Assembly (NCBI GenBank): GCA_964036275.1
Contig: OZ038435.1
Location: 2,852,001-2,916,000 of the forward strand
Origin: Litoditis marina
Lineage: Eukaryota; Nematoda; Chromadorea; Rhabditida; Rhabditidae
DNA length: 64,000 bases
Reading direction: 5' to 3'
Made by a program: the position numbers and the translations under genes. Each line of letters begins with the position of its first letter. Within the stretch, counting starts at the first letter, position 1. Under the pieces are notes generated by a model. The model did no database searches. It saw only the letters and a program-made list of their open reading frames with translations, and had not been told where the DNA came from. Below, in pieces: positions 1 to 29,222 of the stretch.

Positions 1-152
1 AAGAGGCTCTCTGTTACATTCAGGTTGCAAGTCTTAAGTAGATAATTTACGTTTAAAATACAATTACACACTACTATCAAAACAAGGCAAGAGGGATAAA
101 CAGGTTCACCACTTTACAAAAGGTAGAAGACCATCGATAATCTTTCACTCAG

Positions 153-3100
153 GCTGCTACATTCCTGATGCCTGTGAAGCGAGCGAAGTCTTCTATCAAG
201 GCGACTGTTACGACCTGACAGTCCTCATGGAGGTAGGTTAAAACAGTATTTTACAGTATTTTAAAGTAAAATTAGTACCTTGAACTGATGTATTGGCGAA
301 TAAACTGAAGAAAGCGTTATGTTAATCATAGTGATCCAATTATATACTTTTGATAAGGCCTTTTGGCATCTTATTCTGCTATTCTCCTCATTTCTGCGAT
401 TTTACGGTTTGTTTCTACCAAAAGCCAACCTATAGGGTCTATGTTGATGAGTTTGTAGTTTGATCTCGTATAAAGATCAAACTACAACGACATTGATCAT
501 TTCTCGAATTCAACCTTTTACTGATTTTTAGAACAACCGTCTATCCCTGGAGTCTATTGCTCTGTTGAAGTCTCGCGAACTGCTTCATCCTCTACTCGTA
601 TCCACCAACACACTGCCCTATCCAGAAGTAGCAAGGTATGAAGGAAAATGTTGTATAGACTCCCAAAACTCTGAATGTGAGAATGTTCGAACTTTGGGGA
701 AAATTGTTCAATTCCCCCCCCCCCCTCCCTTTAAGTCTCTCCGTAGTACTATCACCCCCCTCCCAATACGATTCCTTATAGAGAGGGGGGTAATTGTAAA
801 TGGGGGGGGTCATTGTTAATGGGGGGGGGGGTAATTGTACAATGTCGACGTTTAACAATCACCCCCCACAATACAAAATGTACTTTGTAAACTATGACGT
901 CACTTGCAGGATTCTGAAACTGGGCTGGTTCGCCCACAAAGTGGACGCCATTTTCTTCACAACTTTGATGTGTTTCATTGCCGCACGTATTGGAGTGAAC
1001 GCTATGGCCAGGGTAAGTTGGACGCCGTAGCAAAGGCATGAAACTGGTAGACCCGGGAAAAATTGTACATCCCCCCCGTAGTACTATCACCCCCCTCCCA
1101 ATACGATTCCCTATAAGGCGGGGGGTTATTGTAAATGGGGGGTAATCGTAAATGGGGGGTAATTGTACAATGTCGACGTTTAACAATCACCCCCACAATA
1201 CAAAATGGGGGGGGGGGGTAGTTGTACAACCTCAATTGTAAAATAAACCCGTGAACCCAACAAGGATTTGCGAGAGCAATAACATTTCTGTTTATCTACT
1301 TCAGTACTATCACTACTTTTTCCAGTACTCGTCTCATTATTTATTCATTTATTCATTTATTTATTTGTCTACATTCAAAGAATGTTTAGTGGATATTCCA
1401 CTTTAAGGTTGCCCTCTGCAGTGGGGTCTTGTAGTTAAGCTTCCCAAGATGGGGTATTCTATATGCCCTTGCAAAGCGTCTTCGATAGTGCCTACCTCAC
1501 GTAGGTCTTGAGAATAGAATAAGACGTAGAACAGAATGAGTTTATCTACAGTGGAATATGACAGTCACATGGTAGAGGAAGATAGAAAGGAGATGAGGGG
1601 TGAGAGCTCCAAAGAGCGGAGGATAGGCTCTAAGAGAATATGGGCGGATCAACATAAGATGATGCACAATCAGATAACATTGAAGAGAGAGAAGGAATGT
1701 GAGAGAACATAGAATGAGAATTGGAGGTTGTGCACTACAAGTTCACAACAGAACACTCGCTCATCAGAGAAAGAGAAGAAAAATAAAGAAATAATTGAAG
1801 CCATAGAATTTTAAATTGTTCACAGTTCACTTCTTGTACGATGTTGTATCGGAGAGGGTTGAACATTGGTATTTAAATATATATTATTCTCGCCAACGCA
1901 AGCAATAATATACTAGCTTAATGCAAATTCATTATACTCCCATTATCGCCAACGCAACAATAACGTACTTCCAGTGCTTCTAGAAATGTGAACACGACAT
2001 TGCTCACATTCACATTATAATCTGGATTAGTAACAATTTGTTCATCTCCAAAAAACGTTCACCTGACTTCTCCTTGCAAACTATTCGACATTTTATTAGC
2101 TGCTAACTGCCAACATCCTATCAATTTTACATTTTTGGAAGTATTCTTTGTTCATTTTTGAATTAATGCTTTTATGAATTAAAGAAGACCGGAGAGCAAC
2201 ATGAATTCTTGTAAAGCTGCTGTATCCTACTTTTGATTGGACGAGTTGCGTGTCGCGCGGCATTGTCATGTGAATGTCACGTGGACTGATCAAACTAATA
2301 TACGAGTTATTTGTGCTCTCTGATCTCAATACACTTGAAAGCAGCCTGAAACAAAAACCTCTGCTCAAGTTGTGTTCCGGTCTCCTTTAATGAATGAATG
2401 TTGAATTCATGCATTTTTGGATTCAATGAAGCCTACAGCAGCATTTTTCTTTCCAGTGTGATTAGTTGTTTCAGTGAAAATATCACAAAAGAGTGAACTT
2501 TTTAGATGTCCATGTTCATCATCGCAGGCCTGGTTTGCTGTTTTCTCTACTTCACTTTGGTCTTTCTGGTTCATGAAGATTGGCGGGCGCAATGGTCCGT
2601 GTTCTGCAGTGTGAGTACACTAACAAGATTCACAGATACGTTATATGAAAATTTCAAATTGAATAAAAACACGCTTGACCTTACAAACTTTTTAAGGAAC
2701 CGGATCTGACTAATTTTTTCCATGAGAGGAGGTTATAATCTTAGTAGTACAATTTGTGGTTGTGTTGATTGGATGTACAACTTTCGTAAGACGCGATGCA
2801 CAACATATGTCTAGCTTACTTTTAGGTTGTGAATTCCGATATCAGTGAACTGAAAAATCCACAGACTTGGTCGAATGCATGTATTCTGGTGAGTTTTGAT
2901 CGCTGAAGATACCTGTGTAAATGGCTGTGTTTGTAGTTACATAAGTATAGTCGTTGCCAACGGAACGGCGTAAGGATACTGTATACCACACTTTCCGCTG
3001 TGTACGCGCAAATGTCTTCGATTCCGATGCTCGTCGGTTATGTGCTCTAATAGCGCAGTGGTTAGCTCATCGCTCTGTTCATTTGCAGCTCAGCGCTCGC

Positions 3101-6100
3101 AGGTTCGATTCCGGCGAGCGGCAGAAATTTCTATTTTTGGCACTCACCATAGCATGTCTTGTCAGATCAAGAAGTGCGGCGATCTAGCCGTGAAACGTGG
3201 GCGTAGCGGATAACAGCTTCACCGCATCCTTTTCCCAAAGTATCGCATAATATCGACAGCATTTCTTACGCGTTTCAAGAAGTTACAAATACCAGTAACC
3301 ACATTACCAGGGTCTGCTAATTCACCCAGAAAAAAGACATTCATCAAGTAATAACCGTTTTATCTTATTTGGTTACGTACATATCTGGAAGGTGGCGGGT
3401 ATTGAGGTGACACAACGCTATGTACCAGAATAAATGATAACAGATTATCAATCCATACCCGTTCCTTGATCTTTGCTCTTTGATTCAGGCACTGATCTCG
3501 TTGTCAGTCGGCGATGGTACACTTCATTCTCTCGGTGCTATGTATCCGTTCAACAACAACATATTCTAGTAAGTATAGTAGGTGTAGAAAGTCTAGAAGA
3601 AACACATGTGTCATTTCTTCTCTTTTTCGTAATTGGTCGGCGTTTCTCATCTCAGTTTGCTGTCAATGTGAGAACTTAACTAGGTAATGAATGTACCCTA
3701 AATTAATTTACAACGGTCAGGCTATCGGAAAACTCCTACTCCGAATCAAGGCCACAGAATCATCTAAAGAATCGTTCTTTTTTGATAACTTGTGGTTTCC
3801 AGCGAAGTTCTTGTGTTGGTCTCGGTTATTTTCGTGTCTCTCGTCTTTGGAACGTTGCTCTTTGGCGCCATGACAGTGACGGCGGTTCGTATTGCATTCA
3901 GAGAGGTCAAGCATGGGGATTTGGACTTCTCTGAAATGAGTGAGTTTTTCGAGTTTCATTGAGATAATTTGTGAACCTCTGACCCATCGAACCAGTAATT
4001 TTTCTCTTCAAAAACCATATGAACTAAAATAGGGTATAAAATAGGGGGACGGAAAGAAGAGTTAATATTAAAAATCTTCTCCAGGGAAACCGATATAACT
4101 TTTATATCGAAGTAACAAACCTGATTTGCATACGGCGTACACGTTTTTGCCCGTTTTGGCGCGCGCAACGTTATATTAAGGTACCCCGGGGTACCTAAAC
4201 TAGCTTTTCTTTCTACCCCCCCCCCCCTTTAATCAGGTTAAACGAGTTTTCGAGCTTCCGAAAAGACTTGAGTTCGACTCAATAAGCCTGAACGATAACA
4301 TGCTAAAGACCAATTAAGTTTGTAGGAATATTTGTCCTGGAATTCTGATCAAGAACAATGGAATCAATTCACAAACAAAGCAAATCCGAACAGCTCTCTC
4401 TTTGAGAGAGAATCCTAGAGAGTGAAACTATCCGCTTCCTTCAGTATTACGGACGTTCTAAGCGACCAGGATTGCAGGGTTTCGAGCTAGTGCTAATATA
4501 AATGTAATTGCATCACTTTCGATTCAACTCCACACATTTTACAGAGGATCAGTTGTCCAAAATAGGCAGAGAACGAAGTTTTATCGGCTACCAGTACTAT
4601 TTCTCATATGGAGGTCCCCATTCCATGATTTCATCCACTATTTTCTACGTCGTTGCCGTCATCTTCCAAACTGCTTCCTATGTTGGTTTGAAACATTTTT
4701 TGCCTAACCCATAAGTTTTATGAATGATTCGATTTTGTTGACTACTTTCCAGTGATACAAGTAACATAATAATTAATGATTATAGTTGTTGTACACAAAT
4801 TTTGCACGTGAGCACGTGAGAACAAAAACCACAATGAGTTGTGCTTTAACCGCAACAAGCAATTTACTTATTTATCTGAATTTGACCGCATGCGACATTA
4901 TTTACAAAAACTAGTGATTCTCTTCAACTCCAGGTGTAGAAAATAGGTGCACAGTTAATACTGATAGAACTTCGAATTTTCTGTTCAGGTTCTGTTGGCT
5001 GAGAATGTACACCGAGCGGTGATTCGGGCTTGGCCCCGTCTGCGAACGGTTGGTTTGGTTATCGCTGATAGCTTTTAGTCGGAGTGATCAAGCCAGTGTT
5101 GTAGTTTGTTCTCAAAATACGCTTCGCATCTACCCCAGTTACAACCACTTGAGAGAAACCCCTATAATTATATGTTTCGTCCTTCCAGTAAGCCGTTTCA
5201 AATTTGGTTGTGCTTTCATCTAGTTGTAAGAAGAAGTCGTTGATCGTCTGCAAGAAATACTGATCGGATGTAGCACACAACTTCAAAACAAGTCAAAAAC
5301 GCTGCAAACAAGTGGCACAGCTAATAAGAGGTACAGTATGTTGTTCTAATTAAAGTGTTTCAGCTGGACGTTCGATTGGTGCGACATACAGTTTTTCTGG
5401 TTGTCTTCTCGTTTACTGCCACTGTCTACTACGTCATCACTTTCTGGTTTAAGGTAACTAGTTCTTTACGTTTCATTCGATGTTTTGGCCGTTTGACATA
5501 AATTTTCATAAATGTCCTCTCATTTATACAACTCTGTTTTATTCAGTAGTGCTCTATTTTGAATTCATCGATTGATCAATAGTCGATTGTATTCATAAGT
5601 AATGATTTATTCAAGAAGCCGATAGATCTGTTTTTTGAGATGATGGAGAGAACAATGATTTTTTGGAAAACAAACTACATTTCGTTACCGTTTATTCTTA
5701 CTACAACTGAATTATATTTGAAAGTGTTCCATTCCAGACTCCATTGATTGATCAATAATCAGTATTGATTGATTCATAAGTATCGATTTATTCCAGACAC
5801 CCGCCGACCTGTTCTTTGAGATGATGTACACGGCGGTCCTTCCAATTGTGGTTGTCGAGTGTGTAGTCGTGTCCTACCATTACAAAGTGGACCGATTCAT
5901 CGTCAACATTTGTGTGAGTAGGATTATTCTATTAAACCAGTAGTATAGAAAGTATAATGATGAAATAGTATGTGGAGCCACAATTGTACAGTCAGATAAA
6001 CGATTTGCCAGTGAGAGTTCTGGAGTTATGTCTTCACAGTATGTACAACGCCCCAGAAATATGAGAGCAACAAAGAGGTAAAAGCTAGACGTAAGTGACG

Positions 6101-7303
6101 GTATAGTCAATTTTGAGGAATTTGAAGCTTCAGTACTACTTTTACGATATTCACACTCCTTTGTAAGTATGTTAATCTTTATGAGACCGTTACTTTTGGC
6201 TTAGATGCGTAGTTTTACAGACAATGTTCTCCTCTGATCTATCTGCCTATCGCATGATTATCCGTTTCCGCTTCTTTTTGGGGATCAGCTGGAAGTACAT
6301 TGCACCTCCGTTTTGCTTTGTAAGTTGTTTTCTGAGTTTTTGCAAGTTTACAACGGAAGTTTTGGAGTAAACAGAATATATCAAAATGCCGAGTTCTCCA
6401 ATTGAGCATTTTCGCGTGCATCCTCAGATGTTCCATGCTCTTGCCACTATTGGGAGTGCGGTGCATGTTTTCCATCTTTTAAAAGTACGAAATCAAAAAA
6501 ATCCAATCAGTTCCAAAGAAATATCGCTCGAATCTACTCGCGATCAGAATCAAACAGTTGTCATTGAAATTCGAGAACATGAAGTATTAATAAAGTTATT
6601 CGGTTATGTGCCTCAGTACTTATCAAATACATCTAGTAATAGTTAATTTTTAGTGTACTAACTTGGCATTTCAATTACGTTTGTATTCAGTTGATGTTCT
6701 TGCCGGCCATGGGCGAAGTGTTCAACCTGGCCGACATTGGTTTCACCTCCGGCTGCGTATACTTCATCGCTTTTCTTCCGATTTTCATGGCGGCGCGAGA
6801 GGTATAGTCTACCCCAAACTCTTGTTGACATGTACAGTAACACATAATGAAGTTCATAACGAACGCTAATTTCGGATTCACGAGTTTACGTTTTTGAATG
6901 TATTGGTGTAAACTTCATTGTTTTAGGAACTTATAAGCTTCTTTATTTCTATTTTTGTCATTTGAAGTTTCACGATGTACAGCTCAAACTCCAATTCTGA
7001 AATCATCTCAAACTACAGGTCAGCCTCAACGGTTCCCGTGGACTTTTGGTGCACTAGGTTATAACTAGTAATTCATATCCTGTGATTGTAGTTCGATCCC
7101 ATTGTAGTGGTTGTTCGAAGGTATATGTGTACATAATTATCAAACTATAATTCATTGTTCTCACACTACAGCTCGGTTTGACCCGTGCCCGTGGCCTTTC
7201 GGTGCAGCCTCTTCTGAGACCAACCCCTTCTTGGGGACCCGCAGCTATTCGGGACAAGAGGAATGTCAATTATGATGAGAGGGCCGCACGAATCCTCATT
7301 TGA
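153..7303 (+). CDS. SLC6-type (sodium:neurotransmitter symporter family) transporter, 5' end outside window
   Basis: Fourteen exons read in consistent phase: 153-232, 532-635, 910-1012, 2506-2610, 2826-2888, 3489-3568, 3803-3939, 4545-4681, 4989-5048, 5364-5453, 5797-5913, 6221-6319, 6691-6801 and 7172-7303 (TGA). Together they give about 472 residues, from an extracellular Cys-containing loop to the C-terminus, so roughly the first third is missing. SLC6 hallmarks: the TM6 region reads ISLSVGDGTLHSLGAMYPF followed by NNN, and a TM11-like segment contains ISWKYIAPPF. Multiple hydrophobic helices lie between. The usual TM8 sodium-site motif (LDSQF in relatives) is replaced by QTASYV. From this I infer a divergent nematode snf-type member with altered or lost ion coupling; the substrate cannot be told. 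A 3' UTR intron probably runs from about 7306 to an acceptor at 7624. The family call is fairly firm; a specific orthologue is not claimed. Confidence 0.85.
454..488. repeat. Short perfect-stem palindrome, TTGTAGTTTGA family
   Basis: GTAGTTTGATCT followed closely by AGATCAAACTAC forms a near-perfect hairpin in the SLC6 intron. The same TTGTAGTTTGA end recurs in many other introns of this window, for example 18921-19005, 38566-38627, 41042-41091, 42402-42472, 42838-42912 and 54122-54172. Confidence 0.75.
713..880. repeat. G/C-run element with GTCGAC core, copy 1
   Basis: Alternating runs of C (left) and G (centre) are separated by TAATTGTA/AAATG spacers and end in TTGTACAATGTCGACG followed by TTTAACAATC and another C run. 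It lies just upstream of the exon at 910-1012. A near-identical copy lies just downstream, at 1068-1232. Confidence 0.8.
1068..1232. repeat. G/C-run element with GTCGAC core, copy 2
   Basis: It repeats the GTAGTACTATCACCCCCC start, the G runs and the ACAATGTCGACGTTTAACAA core of the copy at 713-880. The two copies flank one coding exon in direct orientation, so the exon may have been bracketed by duplication of the element. Confidence 0.8.
1240..2505. other. Rest of the long SLC6 intron, no gene seen
   Basis: This sequence fills the intron between exons 910-1012 and 2506-2610. It is AT-rich, with ATTTATTC runs near 1340-1370 and a GA-rich patch near 1560-1780. I see no open frame with credible splice signals on either strand. 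Confidence 0.6.
2946..3173 (+). mobile_element. tRNA-like MITE, copy 1
   Basis: The element opens with AGTATAGTCGTTGCCAACGG and closes with the inverted form of AGTATAGTGAGTGCCAA (here TTTTTGGCACTCACCATAG). Inside are a tRNA-type A box (TAGCGCAGTGG) and B box (GGTTCGATTCC) spaced as in a tRNA gene. The arms do not fold into a mature tRNA acceptor stem. It lies in an SLC6 intron. There are four more copies in the window. Confidence 0.85.
4190..4236. repeat. Palindrome plus C run
   Basis: A perfect GGTACCCCGGGGTACC palindrome is followed by a run of about 12 C residues in an SLC6 intron. It resembles a remnant of the G/C-run element family but lacks the GTCGAC core. Confidence 0.55.
5551..5660 (+). 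pseudogene. Decayed partial copy of exon 5797-5913 in the upstream intron
   Basis: The segment repeats the 3' end of the intron and the start of the following exon (a run of ATTGATCAAT-like sequence, then a stretch reading PIDLFFEMM). It compares with 5745-5840, where the real exon reads TPADLFFEMM. The acceptor has become ttcaag and the similarity stops after about 45 exon bases, so this is probably a dead tandem duplication. Confidence 0.5.
7019..7057 (+). other. Possible alternative or duplicated last exon of the SLC6 gene
   Basis: After a ctacag acceptor, this 39-base stretch stays in the phase of the preceding exon and encodes VSLNGSRGLLVH followed by TAG. The accepted last exon at 7172 begins LGLTRARGLSVQ after a very similar cactacag. 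The two are clearly duplicates. Use of the upstream copy would give a C-terminus about 31 residues shorter. It could be a functional alternative or a decaying copy. Confidence 0.45.
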
Positions 7304-8504
7304 TGGTATGTAAGAAACGAATATTGTTTATTTGTTTGCTTGTTTTGTTTATTTATCAGATTTGCTGGAGTGAACTGAAATCAAACATACACATACTTAA
7401 TTCTGTTTTTGTTAGATTTTTGATAATTGATATTCTGTTTTTGATGAAGATAGACACATTGATAAATCTACACTACACATGGAAATTTCGAAATCGAATA
7501 AGAGTATTTCGCGAAGGAGGAAAACGCGAAGTTCATATTCATATAACATGCATTTCTAGATATTTTCCCGGAAGTCAACTATATGTAAAACAATTGTTTT
7601 GAATTCAGTGTACATTTTTTCAGAACCCATCCCAGAGAGACATCGCCTGGAGATAATCAAGAATACAAGCAGAATTTTTATACGTATTTCTTGCACTTGT
7701 ATTTGTGTAAATTTGTAATAACAATGTAATTGCTAGCCCGTGAATAGATTGACACCCAGTGGTTCAAAATTGTCGAGAAACCCTTTCAAATTCATCAGAA
7801 ATATTTCTTCACAAAGAGTAGATAAACTTTTATTAGCATTCATAATGAAAAAATGAATCAGTATAGTCAGTAAGTTGGAATGTGTCATTCGAGTGTGAGA
7901 TACAAAAGTAAAATTTCCAAAAGGACGTACGATAGTAAAAAAGTAATGAAAATGAGCACCAAATCACAGTATGGGGGGAAACCTGAATTCCTAGAGATAG
8001 TAGAAATACATCTTCATCTGTCTTTGCAGACTGAGAGTTAATAAAAGAGTTAATGAAACAGGAACTTTTTAGATTTTTTTTCTAGAGCTTCAAGAGTATT
8101 TCAACGTTTTACGGGAATGTGAGAGTCGAAAACGTTTGTGAAGAGTGCAGTTATAAAACAAGTTAGATCTTCAGTTTTACATGGAGAGAACCCAGCAGGG
8201 CAAAATAATATGCTTAGAAACGTTGTAATTTCTGTTTCAACTCACTTTATCCTTTTTTACTCAAATTGTACGATAAAACGAAAAAATGTACGAGGGTGCA
8301 CACTTTCGCTCATAGTTCCGGTATTTTACAAAAATACAGTTTCTTAGTACGTATGTACGCACTCTTATTATTTCTTAGTTCTTTTTTATCACAATAAGGT
8401 CACGTGAAACGTTACTACCTCAATAGAAAACATCACGTTGAACACAATTGAATCAAGGCGGTAAATATACTTGCATTATTTAAAATTTTAGGAATAATCA
8501 AAGA
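7304..8504. other. Convergent 3' region between SLC6 and the RND-type gene
   Basis: The gap holds the SLC6 3' UTR (with a likely UTR intron ending at 7624) and the downstream end of the - strand gene whose stop codon is at 8505-8507. It is AT-rich. A fragment of the CACGTGAAAC repeat family lies near 8399-8450. No independent gene is supported. Confidence 0.6.
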
Positions 8505-27356
<18,852 letters not shown>

Positions 27357-29222
27357 CTGAAACATTTCACTGAACTTTCACGGAGACACACCAGATTTTT
27401 TTTCACTGAGCCGGTGCACTAAAAGAAACATTTCTTCATGCTTATGTACTGAATGAGAGATAACATGACAGAAAAACATTTCAGAACTGTAATCTCCAAA
27501 ACGCAAGAGCTTATTTAGGTACAGCTAAGAACATACTACAGTTCAATAGAGTGAGAGCTTATATACCACTTTATTTAATGTAAAATAAAATGGAGGTCAA
27601 CAAAGGTCAAAAATGAAAAATATTACTTCGCAAGTTTTTTTTCCTTTCCCAAATTTTAAAGTTTTCCTCCACAAACAAAATGTGCTGGTGAACCATCAAA
27701 GATAGCAGCGAAAATGTGAAACATGAAAACACAGCTGATTTCAGAAAATTTCCACACAATCTTAGATGCGATTAATATTTACCTAGATGTGCACCAAAAA
27801 TCTTTTTAGAGAAATTAGTGAAAACCAGAATGCCTAATCCGAAATAGACATTTTGGAAAACAAATGTAAATGTGATTCTAGTTCAACGTCTGTCAAATAA
27901 AATCGTTAGAAATTATTGAATATTGTAGAAATTCACGTAGAAATTGCGATGACTATATTTAGAATCATCTCAATATGAATCATCTCAATTGATAGAACGG
28001 AACAATACAGTAAACCGCAATCAATACAAGGTTATGGTACGCGGAAATGTTGATCTTATCGCGCAGATCCGCCTACGGACTATACGAGGATGGAAAGGGA
28101 AAAAACTAATCAAAATGCAAACAACACTAATTCACTTACAATTTTCATTCAATATTTTATAATGAAATGAGTAGTCGAGAAACCTTCTTGACGTATTGAA
28201 ATTCTCTGAATCTTTTTGAAAACTTGAATTGATTAGGGACAGTACATAGTAATGGTAGCAATAATTCTTCAATATTTGTGTTTGCTAAAATACTTCTGAT
28301 ATCAATGTTCTCTATTCTCATGAATACTGAAACTGAGAGGGAGTCCCACCGCGATTTGGTTTGATTGAGCTTTTCCTTGCGAAAAGAAATCTTTTTCAGT
28401 GTCTACGTTGAAAGGTGTGCATCATTTTGGAATTGGAGGTCACGGGGTTTTTCTCACCTTTCATCAATTTAACACTATTAAAACTCATTCTTTACTTTTA
28501 CATATTTTCACATGCATGTAATTCGGAGCAAAAATGAACGCGGTAGACAATGCAATGTACCAGCACAGAAGAGTTGCGGTGCGTAAAATATCGAAACAAT
28601 TGAATTCACACCACCATTCGATGAAACAAAACAAGAATGAACACTGCTAAATACTCATACCACGATCGTCTAGGAGAGAAATTGAACTTCTCTCACGTAA
28701 TTTTCACGCGAAAGGTGATTTTACCATGATACTGATAATGTTAGTTGAGAGTAATGTAGAACCATACACTTAATATCTACGTGAGAACAATATAATTGGA
28801 ATTAGATGAAGTGTTGTTGTGACATGCGCGAGAGAATATGGGGCTTGTCACCCTATCATAAATGATAGGGGGGGGGGGGGGGGGGGATACATAGCGAAAG
28901 GATAGCGTATCTGGGGCACCACCTGAAATGTACTATAATTGCATAGTCAATTGTCTCGCAATATGATATAAACAAGTTGTGAAATACGATAGCAGTTCAC
29001 GTTTTGTCCGTTGCAAGCTGGGGGAGGTTACACTTTTTCACGAGCTTCATATGTATTGTCTTTGGGAATACTGACATCAAATTATAGATAAGCGAAGCTC
29101 CTCAGCTCGGGTTTTAAGTGAAAAGTTTTTTTTGTTTATGAAAGTGAAGTGTCATGTGACTGATGTGAAACATTTTAAAGCAACAGTTTTCATGAAATGG
29201 TTTTATTTGTTCAACCATCATG
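27357..29222. other. Intergenic region between the Ser/Arg-rich gene and the RND-type gene
   Basis: About 1.9 kb of AT-rich sequence between two - strand genes, presumably holding the 3' end of the first and the promoter of the second. A run of 19 G residues lies at 28868-28886. I see no coding exon. The spacing is larger than expected for a typical nematode operon. Confidence 0.65.
28868..28886. repeat. Poly-G run
   Basis: Nineteen consecutive G residues after ATGATA, with a short inverted CCCTATCAT just before. It is possibly a stump of a G/C-run element. Such runs are unstable and prone to assembly error. Confidence 0.9.

Noticed and set aside
3041..3125. Free-standing tRNA gene
   Set aside because: A and B boxes are present, but the acceptor and anticodon stems do not pair and the segment is part of a repeated MITE.
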